DNA of 64,000 nt from Spraguea lophii. Its lineage: Eukaryota > Microsporidia > Spragueidae. The stretch spans positions 213,428 through 277,427 of the forward strand of contig LDOQ01000212.1 of assembly GCA_001887945.1 (NCBI GenBank), read 5' to 3'. Positions within the stretch are counted from its first letter, which is position 1. The number at the start of each line of letters is the position of its first letter. The notes under the pieces are model-generated. The model did no database searches. It saw nothing but the letters and a program-made list of their open reading frames with translations, and had not been told where the DNA came from. Below, piece by piece: positions 31,436 to 42,141 of the stretch. Both the position numbers and the translations under genes were made by a program.

Positions 31436-32692
31436 ATGGATAGTTACTTTGTATTATGTTTTCTATCTCTTTTTATATTGGTATTTGGATTGGTTAGTAA
31501 TTTTGTGAAGGAAAGATTGTTTATTTCAGAGCCTATTGTGTCTATTCTCTTTGGAATGTTTTTGGGAGAAAATGGAATTGATTTGGACGTAAAACATTTT
31601 GCAACAAAGTATACTTTATACACTTTTGCAAAGGTAGTATTGTGCATACAAACTATGACTGCTGCAATGTCGTTACCACATGGATATGTAATGAGAAATA
31701 TAAAATCTTTGGTGGTTTTAATATTTTTTGTTGCTATGTTGAAATATATTATATCATTCACAATTGTATATATATTTACTGGATTTGATGTTAAAATTTC
31801 TTTTGCGATAGCTGCATGTCTTACACCAACTGATCCTATTCTTTCTAGTTCTATTGTGAAAAGTAAATTTGCAGATGAGAATGTACCTGTAAGATTAAGA
31901 CATCTTTTATCTGCTGAAAGTGGATTGAATGATGGTATAGGATTAGCATTGTTATTCTTCCCGTTTATATTTCAAGGTAATATATTGTTAAATATCAAAA
32001 CATACGTATTCCATATTCTTATTTACAAATGTATTTTTGCTGCTATTTTAGGAATTTTAATAGGATATATTTCCAGAAAGGCATTGAAATATTGTTATTC
32101 CAATGATTTGGTAGGTATAGAATCATTTTTAATTTATGGAATAGCTCTAACATTCTTTGTTCTTGGTTTGATGGAAGTTTTAGGTATCAGTGAACTTATA
32201 GGAATATTTTTTACAGGAACATTATTTGCATATGATGAATGGTTTGTATTAGAAACAAGAGAATCAAGATTGCAAGAGGTCACTGATACACTTTTCAGTT
32301 CTTCTTTTTTTGTATTCTTCGGAGCGAACATTAATTTTTCAAAAATATCATTACGATATCTTATATCCGCTATTTTAATTTTATTACTCAGAAGAATTAT
32401 TCCAATTCTCCTATTTTATAAATTAATTCCTCAAATACACAATAAAAAAGAAGCATTATTTATAGGATGGTTTGGACCTATAGGAGTAGGTGCACTTTTC
32501 TATTCTCTATTTATAGATAGAATACACAATACGAATACTATAGATTATGTATCTGTTATAGTATTAACCAGTACTATAGCACATGGACTAACAATACCAT
32601 TGATCAAACTAAGTTACAAACACGATCGCACATTCTTTCATAATAATATACCAACAAGAATTTACACTGTGAGTAATGATAGTGGAATATAA
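31436..32692 (+). CDS. Na+/H+ antiporter, fungal Nha1/Sod2-like (CPA1)
   Basis: This 418-residue polytopic membrane protein has about twelve hydrophobic segments and the conserved ion-binding region. CLTPTDPILSSSIV and, in the next helix, LSAESGLNDGIGL hold the paired aspartates of fungal plasma-membrane Nha1/Sod2 antiporters. GWFGPIGVGALFY near the C-terminus is also typical. The long cytoplasmic tail of yeast Nha1 is missing. It likely exchanges sodium or potassium for protons. An in-frame TTG lies 24 bases upstream, but the first ATG is at 31436. No strong CCC box is seen. Confidence 0.92.
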   Translation: MDSYFVLCFLSLFILVFGLVSNFVKERLFISEPIVSILFGMFLGENGIDLDVKHFATKYTLYTFAKVVLCIQTMTAAMSLPHGYVMRNIKSLVVLIFFVAMLKYIISFTIVYIFTGFDVKISFAIAACLTPTDPILSSSIVKSKFADENVPVRLRHLLSAESGLNDGIGLALLFFPFIFQGNILLNIKTYVFHILIYKCIFAAILGILIGYISRKALKYCYSNDLVGIESFLIYGIALTFFVLGLMEVLGISELIGIFFTGTLFAYDEWFVLETRESRLQEVTDTLFSSSFFVFFGANINFSKISLRYLISAILILLLRRIIPILLFYKLIPQIHNKKEALFIGWFGPIGVGALFYSLFIDRIHNTNTIDYVSVIVLTSTIAHGLTIPLIKLSYKHDRTFFHNNIPTRIYTVSNDSGI

Positions 32693-32739
32693 AATTATAA
32701 TAGAAACAATAAAATATATATTTTAAAAATTTTATCCTT

Positions 32740-32868
32740 ATGAATTTAGAGAAACAGAATATCACAGAACTTATAAGAAAATTAAAAGAATTGGTAAAAT
32801 ATGAAGAAGAAAAAGAAGAATGGTCGCAAAATTCAAAAGCATATTTAAAGAAATACGGTCATCTGTAA
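32740..32868 (+). CDS. 42-residue helical mini-protein
   Basis: An ATG 47 bases after the antiporter stop opens a frame of 42 codons. The peptide begins MNLEKQNITELIRKLKELV and continues with a glutamate/lysine helix, a tryptophan and AYLKKYGHL. It is a near-perfect amphipathic helix with heptad leucines, and codon use matches real genes. TTTATCCTT directly before the ATG resembles the start context of the RPA43-like gene (CATCCTTATG). Very small coiled-coil subunits (DASH, MOZART-like) have this form, but I cannot identify it. Confidence 0.5.
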   Translation: MNLEKQNITELIRKLKELVKYEEEKEEWSQNSKAYLKKYGHL

Positions 32869-33870
32869 AAATAATTTAAAATAAAATATTGTATTTTTTA
32901 TATTTCAATATAATTTATATTTCTTTCTTAGAATAATTGTTCTAATAGTAATATTTTAAAATGGTTGTGTAATCTAATATAATAAAAAACACATCTAACT
33001 TAGAAATAAATAATAATTATTACTATTATATCATAATAAATATTGTTATTAAAGGAAACAATATAAATAATTATTTTCTATACTTTTAAAAGAGAACACT
33101 GATTAAAAATATTGTAAATATAAATTTTTATTCTGTAATATATCTCCAAATGATAAAAAATTTATATATCAAGAAAAGCAATATAATCTCCTACATTGAA
33201 TAAGTATTATACCAGAAGAATTATTATCAAACCTCTTTATTAACTAAAGTTCATTCATCATTTGAATATGAAAATTTAATACTTTAGTTTAACATTCGGG
33301 AAGATAAAGAACCTTAAGGATACTCAAATAGATACTTAATAAATATAAGCTAACGTGTTTCAACAAATAAAATTCAAAATTAAATTGAGATGCATCTATT
33401 CATTTACTTTCTCTTCGGTGAAAATTTAATTAAAATCGTTTTTTTGTTTTGTCTTTGAAGAATAAACAACTAGTTCTGGAACAAATATCTTTCTCTATGG
33501 AATATGTTAAATAACCAATCAACCCTATAATTAACCGTTCTAAAAAATTTAATTTGATTATTTTGTTATTTGTTTTTATTTATTGAATAATTTTTCTTAC
33601 TAAATAATATCTTCGTGATTAAAAACATTATAAACGCAGTATTTTACGAATACTTTTTTGTTATTATAAGAATTTTACCAAATAGAATATAATTTTTTGT
33701 ATAATATTTATCAAATAAATTATATGGCCTATTTCTATGTTTTAGTTAACTATGTTTATCATTATATGTTATTTTCTATACACCTTAATATCATATTTTT
33801 CTTATCAAAACCCCTTTTATCTTTTTTTTTATTTAAACAAATTGCAAACAAAGACTTTTTTTTATTTTTT
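32869..33870. other. intergenic, 1.0 kb, nothing recognised
   Basis: AT-rich DNA upstream of TBP. The in-frame extension of TBP from 33752 is a translation of this spacer and begins with hydrophobic filler. The phrase TCTTTCTCTATGGAATATG near 33488 opens no long frame. No repeat-family copy is evident. Confidence 0.5.
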
Positions 33871-33873
33871 TAA

Positions 33874-33876
33874 CCC
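33874..33876 (+). promoter_or_regulatory. CCC start signal of TBP
   Basis: TTAACCCTTC lies 10 bases before the ATG at 33887 and downstream of the earlier in-frame ATG at 33752. It therefore supports the shorter, family-like TBP. Confidence 0.6.
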
Positions 33877-33886
33877 TTCAATTCTT

Positions 33887-34495
33887 ATGGATACACCAAG
33901 TTTATCGTATGAAAGAAACACGCCAAACAGTACAAATACAGATGTTACATCTTCAGGAATAGTGCCAATCATACAGAATGTAGTAGCAACAGTAAATCTC
34001 GGTTGTAAATTGGATCTGAAAGCTATAGCACTGAGAGCTCGTAACGCAGAATATAATCCTAAAAGATTTGCAGCAGTTGTTATGCGTATTAAAGATCCAA
34101 AAACAACCGCTTTAATTTTTGCATCTGGAAAGATGGTTGTTACTGGAGCACGAAGCGAAGAATCTTCAAAAAAAGCTTCACAAAAATATTCTAGAATTAT
34201 ACAAAAATTGGGATTTGATGCTCGCTTTTCAGAATTTAAAATACAAAATATCGTTAGTAGTTGTGATGCAAAATTTAATGTAAGATTGGAAGGATTGGCA
34301 TTTTCACATTCCAATTACTGCTCATACGAACCAGAGCTTTTTCCTGGTTTAATATATCGAATGGTTAAACCCAAAATTGTTCTTCTTATTTTTGTTTCTG
34401 GGAAGGTAGTTCTTACGGGAGCTAAACTCAGAGATGAAATTTACCAGGCTTTTGATAATATCTATCCTGTCCTTACACAGCATAGAAAGTTGTAA
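33887..34495 (+). CDS. TBP: TATA-box-binding protein
   Basis: From M at 33887 the protein has 202 residues, the usual size of microsporidian TBP. A short variable N-terminus (about 25 residues) leads into the saddle. The two repeats are visible: [19 protein letters not shown] to [14 protein letters not shown], and [17 protein letters not shown] to [17 protein letters not shown]. Each holds the G-K-M/V-V-x-T-G-A strand. Intercalating phenylalanines are at the expected places ([23 protein letters not shown]). It binds promoters for all three RNA polymerases. Confidence 0.97.
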   Translation: MDTPSLSYERNTPNSTNTDVTSSGIVPIIQNVVATVNLGCKLDLKAIALRARNAEYNPKRFAAVVMRIKDPKTTALIFASGKMVVTGARSEESSKKASQKYSRIIQKLGFDARFSEFKIQNIVSSCDAKFNVRLEGLAFSHSNYCSYEPELFPGLIYRMVKPKIVLLIFVSGKVVLTGAKLRDEIYQAFDNIYPVLTQHRKL

Positions 34496-34590
34496 GCTAT
34501 TTATAATAAAAGATCTTCAATACGTTATTTTTATTTTTTAAAATTATTTTTATAATAAAATTTATTTTCCTGTACGCTTCCGAACATTTT

Positions 34591-34983
34591 TTAATTGCAT
34601 ACTTTAATACTTGGAAGAGCATTACTCCTTTGATCAATTTCTACGATTTTCATTATGCTATTTCTCTCAGCATCAAAATATATTGGATATATTCCTAAAA
34701 ACATTTCATCTTTAATTTCTATAGAATCTCCTTCTTTTATACACAAAATATAAAATTCTACTAAACACGTAACTATAGGTAATGCATCTCCCATCTTCAA
34801 TTTGAAATTTTTATCAAATCCCAATATATTATAATACAAAATAAATCCCTGGCTTTTAAAAGAATATCTTAATAAAAACTTCTGTAAATATTCATCCAAT
34901 CCACATTCAATGTCTTTTAAATATTTGGGAGATATTTTTATTTTTACTTCTGCTTCAAAAGATTTAAAAATATATTTGGACAT
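34591..34983 (-). CDS. RNA polymerase subunit of the RPA43/Rpb7 type
   Basis: From M at 34983 the protein has 130 residues. The first 90 match the N-terminal tip domain shared by RPA43, Rpb7 and Rpc25: FEAEVKIKISPKYL, then GLDEYLQKFLLRYS and GFILYYNILGFD. The gap before the LKMGDALPIVTCLVEFYILC part suits Pol I RPA43 best. It would pair with an RPA14/Rpb4-like partner and form the stalk. The open frame continues to 35115, but those 44 codons translate a minisatellite, and CATCCTT lies just before the ATG at 34983. The C-terminal OB part is very short. RPA43 versus Rpc25 is not fully certain. Confidence 0.7.
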   Translation of the reverse strand: MSKYIFKSFEAEVKIKISPKYLKDIECGLDEYLQKFLLRYSFKSQGFILYYNILGFDKNFKLKMGDALPIVTCLVEFYILCIKEGDSIEIKDEMFLGIYPIYFDAERNSIMKIVEIDQRSNALPSIKVCN

Positions 34984-35029
34984 AAGGATGAAAAAAATAT
35001 TAAACTTGTAATAAAACTTAAAAATGAAA

Positions 35030-35180
35030 ATAATACAAAAACAATAGTTTTTAAATGTGGATATAATACAAAAATAATAGTTTTCAAACGTGGATATAAT
35101 AAATATAATATTCAAATAACAATATTAAATCTATAATGAAGTTATAATACAAAAATAATACAAAAATAATAGTTTTTAAA
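35030..35180. repeat. AT-rich minisatellite, 33-bp unit
   Basis: TAATACAAAAA-CAATAGTTTT and a GTGGATA end recur at 35031 and 35064, with a further partial unit near 35143-35180. It lies just upstream of the RPA43-like start. The spacer to 35519 has no other feature. Confidence 0.75.
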
Positions 35181-35519
35181 AGGAATAATGTAAATTTCTT
35201 TTATAATTAAAGAAAGAAATAAAATTATCTGGGACCAAGAATGAAAACAATAAAGAATATAAATAAAATATTATCTTTCTCTAATAACCATTCTTATATA
35301 ACACTTATAATTAAAATCTAATTAAAAAAATACAATTATTAGGTATAATAATACAAATATTTTATTTGTATAATTAATTAAATTAAAAAGATTATAATCT
35401 AAGATAAAATACTTTATATCTTTTATTGAAATATTGATTTCTTAGAATAAAAATCCTTTTGATCATAATTTGTTTATTTAATTTCTACAAACAAATAATT
35501 ATAAATATTTTTATGCCCT

Positions 35520-37829
35520 ATGGAACAGAGTTTAAGTATTTTACCAAACATTGAAACAATTCTTATGGGAGATGAATATGAACATGGTTTGGAGTGGATA
35601 TTAAACAATGTTGATATTGCTGGTGCACATATAAATGTAGAAACTTTAGAAGCTTTACCTAAATCTGATACTGTTTATAAGTGTTTGTCGCAAATATATT
35701 TTCAGCGGAAAATTTATCAGAAATCTATTGAGAATGCATTGAATTGTAATTTTAGGATGGAAGATGATTTTTATAGTAAATCTATCCATTTTCATATGAT
35801 AGAAAGATATCTGAATGGTGATGATAATCCTAAGCTGGTTGATTATGTGGAAAAGTTATCAAAGGATATTTTTTCTGTTGGATTTTTAATAGATTCTGGT
35901 CAATTTGATCTTTTACAACAAACTCTTGGGCCAATGGAATTTTTGGGTGTATTAGAATATTTGGATAAGAAGAAAGGATATGAATTATTATTAAAATATG
36001 ATATTGTAATGGATAAAAAGTTTGTTAGAACATATGGTGATGCTTTGATATTTTCAGGTCAAATAGATAAGATAGAACATCTTTTGAATGAATTGGAACT
36101 TAATCTGGCATATGATTTATGTTTTTATTTATCAGAAACACATGGTTCAATAGCCAAGGGAATATTTACAAAAAATGAGAATTTCAACAAAATCCTAACA
36201 GGTACTTTTAAATCAGAAATATTACTTAAAAAATTAATAGAAAATACCACTGGAGATTATGTTTATTTACAGCAGTTTGCGAAGGCTGGTGGAAAAGGAA
36301 CATTATCTAATCTTTGTTTACCTCTTGCAAATACTATTATGCATATCGGTTCAACAAATGACACATTTATGAGAACAAATGTTGAATTTTTTACACAAAA
36401 TAGAGGATGGTTGAAATTTATATCTCATGCACTAATAGGTGGTATTCATTATTCTAATGAAAAAATAATGGATGTACTTGAGAACTTTTTCCCGACTGAG
36501 AAAGATTCTAGTAATGGTGGTGCTCTTTTTGCATTAGGTTTGGCTAAAGCAAGTACTGATACAAAAGAATTCATATCTTTTTTGTATAATTACTTAGATG
36601 TAGAAAGTGATGTAGATCCTGAAGTTACATATGGAGCAATCTTGGGATTAGGATCATTACTTATGGAAAGCAATAATAAAAAAGTTGTAAAAGATTTATT
36701 AGAGATTCTAGAAACAAATGATGGTTTATTAGGAGAAGGTGCTGCATTGGCAATAGGTCAAATACAATTAGGATCACACGATCACGATACATTAGAAAGT
36801 TTCCACAACATTTTGTTAAATACAGAAAAAGAAAGATTAGCAAGATCTATAGCTATCGGAAATGCATTGATATCACTTCAAAAAGAAGATGCTAGCGCCG
36901 TAGTACTTTTACCAGATTCATCCGAAAATGTTAGATATTATGGTATTCTCTCTCTTGGTGCATCATTTGCTGGCACTGGAAATACAGAAATTCTTTCTGA
37001 TCTTTTAAAAGCAATAGATGACAGTAATAACGAAATAAAAAGAATTGCAGTTATAGCCGTAGGATTAGTATGTGCAAATGATCAAGATATGTTATTGGAT
37101 CTATTAGAACCACTTTCTTTAAGTTATTCTCCTTTTGTTAAATCCGCTGTTGCTTTAGTACTTGGTTTTTTCTTCTGTGCAACAGGAAATAAAAAAGTAA
37201 TAAACATCGTAGAAGTATTAATGCACGATGAACACTTTTTAGTACAACAGAGTGCATATATAGGAATGGGATTCTTATTAATGCAAATGAATAGTAAATT
37301 GATACCAAATTACAAAAGAATAGTAGATGAGATTAATAACAAAGTAGTTCACAAACACGGAGAAACATGCAGTAGATTAGGTGCATTTATTGGAAGATCA
37401 TTAATTGAGAGTGCTAATGGTAATGTTATTTTCAGTACAAAAAATATGTGTGGTAAATTGGATAAGAACAGATTAGGAGCATTTATATTATTCTCTCATT
37501 ATTGGTATTGGTATCCATTACTTCCTTATATAATCCTTCTTTGTAAACCTACATTTTTAATGTTATTAGATAAAAATCTTGAAGAGATAAAAGATTCTGT
37601 AATATTCCCTGGTGCAGAAAATAACTATGAACTTACAAAAATCGGATTACCCGAAATAAAAAAGAAAAGAAAATATGTTAAAAGATTGAAAACAGAAATA
37701 GAAAATGAGAAAGAAAAGATTTGTGAAGAATCCTTCCAATCAGAAGGTGAATATGCAAAAAATAATGGATTGATGAAAGAGAAAGAAAGAATAGATGGTG
37801 GATATGATAGTTATTTTTATTTTTTATAA
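35520..37829 (+). CDS. RPN2: 26S proteasome regulatory subunit Rpn2 (PSMD1)
   Basis: This 769-residue protein begins with the helical N-domain of Rpn2 (NIETILMGDEYEHGLEWIL and a tetratricopeptide-like region). The PC-repeat toroid follows, with motifs such as YGAILGLGSLL, GEGAALAIGQI, YGILSLGASFAG, KRIAVIAVGLV and SAVALVLGFFF. The C-terminal block SHYWYWYPLLPYIILLCKPT and then LDKNLEEI is specific for Rpn2 rather than Rpn1. A charged tail of about 60 residues follows, ending near the site that in Rpn2 binds Rpn13. It scaffolds the base of the 19S particle. It is shorter than yeast Rpn2 (945). TGCCCT touches the ATG. Confidence 0.95.
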   Translation: MEQSLSILPNIETILMGDEYEHGLEWILNNVDIAGAHINVETLEALPKSDTVYKCLSQIYFQRKIYQKSIENALNCNFRMEDDFYSKSIHFHMIERYLNGDDNPKLVDYVEKLSKDIFSVGFLIDSGQFDLLQQTLGPMEFLGVLEYLDKKKGYELLLKYDIVMDKKFVRTYGDALIFSGQIDKIEHLLNELELNLAYDLCFYLSETHGSIAKGIFTKNENFNKILTGTFKSEILLKKLIENTTGDYVYLQQFAKAGGKGTLSNLCLPLANTIMHIGSTNDTFMRTNVEFFTQNRGWLKFISHALIGGIHYSNEKIMDVLENFFPTEKDSSNGGALFALGLAKASTDTKEFISFLYNYLDVESDVDPEVTYGAILGLGSLLMESNNKKVVKDLLEILETNDGLLGEGAALAIGQIQLGSHDHDTLESFHNILLNTEKERLARSIAIGNALISLQKEDASAVVLLPDSSENVRYYGILSLGASFAGTGNTEILSDLLKAIDDSNNEIKRIAVIAVGLVCANDQDMLLDLLEPLSLSYSPFVKSAVALVLGFFFCATGNKKVINIVEVLMHDEHFLVQQSAYIGMGFLLMQMNSKLIPNYKRIVDEINNKVVHKHGETCSRLGAFIGRSLIESANGNVIFSTKNMCGKLDKNRLGAFILFSHYWYWYPLLPYIILLCKPTFLMLLDKNLEEIKDSVIFPGAENNYELTKIGLPEIKKKRKYVKRLKTEIENEKEKICEESFQSEGEYAKNNGLMKEKERIDGGYDSYFYFL

Positions 37830-38043
37830 TAAAAAGTTAAAATTACCTAAATATTTTTTTAAACAAAAATTTAATATATTTTTTACTTTATTATACTTCA
37901 TATTATAATTCATTGATATTATACTTCTTATTATAATTCATTTATATTATATCTATTGTTATTATTACACTGTTATTACAATTTTTAATTTTTTTATTAT
38001 ATTTAATTCATTATTGTATTTAAATTGAAAAAATAAAATTACC

Positions 38044-40092
38044 ATGGGCGAACCATTTATTCCGAAACAAGCATACAAACACAACTTTGCTCACGAAGAC
38101 ATAGTTCTTAAAGAAAATCATGCAGATAAACCATTCTGGGTAAACTACGATGGTATTATAATCTTAGAAACGTTTTCTCCATATTTTAAACAGGCCACAG
38201 ATTTTTTAATTGCTATAGCAGAACCTGTAAGTAGACCAGCATATATTCATGAATATAAAATAAATGCATATTCTCTTTATGCTGCTGCATCTGTTGGTCT
38301 AACCACAGATGATATCATAAATACATTGGATAGATTTTCTAAGAATAATATTCCACGGAGTATTGAATCATTCATAAAAATGTGTACATTATCTTATGGT
38401 AAAATAAAGTTGATATTAAAAAATAATAGATATTATATTGAGGCTGTGAATTTTGAATCTTTAAGTGCTTTGTTGAAAGATAAAATAATTAATGAATGTA
38501 GGATATCTACAAATGATAGTTCAGATGAAGAAGAGACGGAAATAAATTTTGAAATAGATCCTAATAAATTGGAAATATTGAAGAAAAGATGTATAGAGAT
38601 AGATTATCCTTTAATAGAAGAATATGATTTTAAAAATGATTATAAAATAATTAAAGATGGAGAGTGGGTACAGAAACCGAATAATATACAATTAGATCTT
38701 AAGCCTCTTGTGAGCATAAGAACATATCAAGAAATATCTTTGAATAAAATGTTTGGTAATGGTAGAGCTAGAAGTGGTATAATAGTTCTTCCTTGTGGTG
38801 CTGGTAAAACATTGGTAGGTATTACTGCAATTTGTACAATAAAAAAATCTACATTAATTTTATGCACATCCGGTGTATCTGTAGAACAGTGGAGAGAACA
38901 ACTTATTCATTTTACAACAATAAAACCAGAGGTTATTAATAGATTTACTTCTGATAGGAAAGAAACCAGTTTTCATAGCGATGGAATTTATTATGATGGA
39001 AGAATATTGATTACCACGTATACTATGTTAGCATACACAGGTAAAAGATCTTCTGAAGCTCAAAAAATTATGAATTATATAAAAAATGTAGAATGGGGTC
39101 TATTAATATTCGATGAAGTACATGTTGTTCCAGCTATGATGTTTAGAAAGGTCATATCTTTAGTTAATCATCATTGTAAACTGGGATTAACTGCTACACT
39201 TTTAAGAGAGGATGATAAAATAGAAGATTTGAATTTTCTTATTGGCCCAAAGCTCTATGAAGCTGATTGGCAACATTTAAGTAAAAATGGACATATAGCA
39301 AATGTAGAATGTATTGAAGTATGGTGTAAAATGAGTGCGGAATTTTATAGAGAATATTTAAACAAGAAAAGAAAAGTATTATCAATATTAAATCCGAACA
39401 AATTTCAAGCATGCGAATATCTAATAAATTTACATGAAAAAAGAGGTGACAAAATTATTGTATTCAGTGATAATGTATTTGCCTTAAAAACATATGCATA
39501 TAGATTGAATAAACCATTTATTTATGGTCCTACAGGACAATCTGAAAGAATGAGAATATTAAAGCAATTTAGAAACAATCCAAATATCAACACCATTCTT
39601 CTTTCAAAAGTAGGAGATACGAGTATAGATATTCCAGAAGCTACGTGTATTATACAAATAAGTTCTCATTTTGGAAGTAGAAGACAAGAAGCACAAAGAT
39701 TAGGAAGAATCCTTAGAGCAAAAAGAAGAAACGATCCTGGATTTAAAGTTCATTTTTATACTTTGGTGAGTAAAGATACAGATGAAATGTTTTATTCAAA
39801 TAAAAGACAACAATTTTTAATAGATCAAGGATATTCATTTAAGATTCTTACAGATATACCAGAGATATACAAAAATGAAAATAGAACTTTAAAGAATAAA
39901 TTAGAACAGAAAGAATTATTAGCAACTATTCTTCTATCGGCAGAAATTGATTTGGAATCAGAGGAATCAGAAGAAGAACAAATATATTGTAAAGGAACAT
40001 TAAGAGATATTACAGGTGTAGGAGATGTAGCTTACATGGAAAAAAAGAAAACGAGGAGACATACATTATTTAAAAAGTTTGAAAAAAAATAA
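38044..40092 (+). CDS. SSL2: TFIIH helicase XPB/Ssl2/Rad25
   Basis: The 682-residue SF2 helicase has the XPB N-terminal damage-recognition region, then Walker [12 protein letters not shown] (near residue 250), the RED motif after [10 protein letters not shown], and the DEVH box in [11 protein letters not shown] (near 355). A helicase C domain follows with [15 protein letters not shown] and [13 protein letters not shown]. It is the promoter-opening translocase of TFIIH and a nucleotide-excision repair factor. It is shorter than yeast Ssl2 (843) mainly at the N-terminus. TTACCATGG gives a weak C-box context. Confidence 0.97.
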   Translation: MGEPFIPKQAYKHNFAHEDIVLKENHADKPFWVNYDGIIILETFSPYFKQATDFLIAIAEPVSRPAYIHEYKINAYSLYAAASVGLTTDDIINTLDRFSKNNIPRSIESFIKMCTLSYGKIKLILKNNRYYIEAVNFESLSALLKDKIINECRISTNDSSDEEETEINFEIDPNKLEILKKRCIEIDYPLIEEYDFKNDYKIIKDGEWVQKPNNIQLDLKPLVSIRTYQEISLNKMFGNGRARSGIIVLPCGAGKTLVGITAICTIKKSTLILCTSGVSVEQWREQLIHFTTIKPEVINRFTSDRKETSFHSDGIYYDGRILITTYTMLAYTGKRSSEAQKIMNYIKNVEWGLLIFDEVHVVPAMMFRKVISLVNHHCKLGLTATLLREDDKIEDLNFLIGPKLYEADWQHLSKNGHIANVECIEVWCKMSAEFYREYLNKKRKVLSILNPNKFQACEYLINLHEKRGDKIIVFSDNVFALKTYAYRLNKPFIYGPTGQSERMRILKQFRNNPNINTILLSKVGDTSIDIPEATCIIQISSHFGSRRQEAQRLGRILRAKRRNDPGFKVHFYTLVSKDTDEMFYSNKRQQFLIDQGYSFKILTDIPEIYKNENRTLKNKLEQKELLATILLSAEIDLESEESEEEQIYCKGTLRDITGVGDVAYMEKKKTRRHTLFKKFEKK

Positions 40093-40887
40093 ATGAGATA
40101 TTATTTTTCTTTTCTATTATTATTTTTTTTACCGGAAGAGAGGAAAATTTTTCATCTGCTTATCACCAAGATTTTATAACTACCACTCTCTATTTTATTA
40201 TTCAGTATTTAATATGTTCAATATTTTTTTTAATATCACTTTAATCATTACCAACGCATTTTTAGTTGCAATAGATAATAATCCGAAAGTGTTGATTCCT
40301 TAAATATGTTCGAACGTATTTAAAGAAATTCATATACTAAATACTTTTAATAAGCATTATTTTAATTATAAAAGAACATACTATTTTTATTTAAATATCT
40401 TTAATAATAGTTTTAAGATTATTTATTCTCTTATTGAAACAAAAAAAGTAGTGGTATAAAAAAAAGTAAAAATAAGAAATGTTATTTTTAGAAAAGAAAA
40501 AAGATATGATTTCAAGAATAAAGATGTTAAATAAAAATACTACAAGAAGAAGAAAAAACTATTCACCGGGTCCGTCTATTACTAAGATTTTGAATATAAA
40601 GTTTTAGTAGAAATATCATCACATAATAAGGAAGCATAGGAAAATTACCCTGCACTTTTAAATGAAAATGCTATCTATAGTAGTTTTCTAATTCAATATA
40701 TTTATTGTGGTCTATAAGCTTGGCTCCCTAAAATTTTTTATCTCTTATTTTCTGGTATTCAATATTCTATAATAATTTTTCATTATAAATTATCTTAAAA
40801 TTCTACATTCAATTAAATAATTTTATTTCATAAAAATTCTTTTCTTTAAAAAAATGAATAAATTTTTTTTTAATTTTTACCCTACAG
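40093..40887. other. intergenic, 0.8 kb, nothing firm
   Basis: The segment 40545-40600 (CACCGGGTCCGTCTATTACT and flanks) is richer in G/C than its surroundings, and a CCC box lies at 40648 (ATTACCCTGC) followed by an ATG that opens only nine codons. It may be a gene relic or an RNA, but I see no structure that would support either. Confidence 0.35.
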
Positions 40888-41520
40888 ATGAATTTCTATT
40901 CAAGAGAAAAAATAGTACCAATTTTATCTAAGATGGTTGAAGAAGCTAAGAAGAAGTCTGAAACTATTGAAGTACAGATGAGTTTAAAAGGTTATGATTT
41001 TAAGAAGGATGTGAGATTTGATAGTAATGTAGTCCTCCCACATCAAATAAAAAGATATGAGAACATCACAGTAATAGGTGATAGTAACTTAAAACCTATA
41101 GCAGAAGAAGCAAAAGTTCCATTTGTGTTATTTTCAGATATTGAAGGAAATAGTAAGGAGAGACAAAAAATCAAAAAGAAATTAGCCATGAAAAGTGATT
41201 CATATATTTCTACTGCAGGTTTCAACAAATATTTCGAAATGAAATATTTTAATAAAAAGAGAAAACCAGTATTGTTATTGAAGAATATTGCAGAATTTAA
41301 TAATTTCTATGATGAGGTAAAAAGAACAGTTAAATTTAAACTGAGAAAAACAGGTGATATATCATTTACCATTGGACATTTAGAAATGGAGCAAGAAGAG
41401 GTCTATCAGAATTTGGTTGTTGGATTAAACCATCTAAATTTCATATTAAAAAAAGGACTAAAGAGCTTGGGAACAGTATTTATTAAGAGTACACAAGGTA
41501 AACCAACAAGAATACTTTAA
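40888..41520 (+). CDS. RPL10A: 60S ribosomal protein L10a (uL1)
   Basis: This 210-residue protein aligns across uL1: an N-terminal FETIEVQ-like strand (SETIEVQMSLKGYD), the middle KKKLAMKSDSYISTAGF region with a reduced second domain, and a C-terminal part ending KSLGTVFIKSTQGKPTRIL. Typical eukaryotic L10a has 214-217 residues. It forms the L1 stalk at the E site. The frame is intact, with no intron. TTACCCTACAG lies immediately upstream of the ATG. The pseudo-GTPase-like insertions of bacterial L1 are absent, as usual. Confidence 0.95.
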   Translation: MNFYSREKIVPILSKMVEEAKKKSETIEVQMSLKGYDFKKDVRFDSNVVLPHQIKRYENITVIGDSNLKPIAEEAKVPFVLFSDIEGNSKERQKIKKKLAMKSDSYISTAGFNKYFEMKYFNKKRKPVLLLKNIAEFNNFYDEVKRTVKFKLRKTGDISFTIGHLEMEQEEVYQNLVVGLNHLNFILKKGLKSLGTVFIKSTQGKPTRIL

Positions 41521-42141
41521 AATAAAAATTTTTAAAGTAAAAATATTTTTTATTATGGATATTCTATTTTGTGTGATATACGGTATGTTAAATTATAATA
41601 TTTTGTTGACTGTAAAAATATTATACTCTCGTTGAATTATTGATAGGTAACTTTTAAAAAATTTCTTTAACAAATTTGTAGCACTAAAAAATTTTATTTA
41701 GAATTTAATCCTTTAAGTATCTTCATAATAGAAAGTGGTTGTTGAAATATACATGTTTTTTCTTCTTTAAATGTGTAATAATACAATTTTTTATTCTCTA
41801 TCAACAAAATATGTAATCGTTCATCTATCTATTATTATAGTTTCATCTATGTGTTAATATTTATAATAATTTAATATTTAAATATTTAATACTGTATTCA
41901 TTGGATGTTATTAATATCATTTATTTCTTTCTAATATATTTTCTTAAAAAAATACATATAATTAGGAGCAGAGAAATGAAATAAGAAAAAATGATAGTTA
42001 TTTTTTGTTAAGTAAGTTTTTATTTAAATTTTATTGTATGTTTTTATTTTATTTTATTTATTTTGTTTTTTTAATCTTTTTATTGAATAAGTGTAAATGT
42101 TTTTTTAAAAAAATAAGGAACAAAAAAATGTTTATACTTGT

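Noticed and set aside
33752..33886. Hydrophobic N-terminal extension of TBP
   Set aside because: It is aromatic filler without TBP similarity and precedes the CCC box.
34984..35115. N-terminal extension of the RPA43-like protein
   Set aside because: It translates a 33-bp minisatellite into repeated phrases and lies upstream of a C-rich start context.
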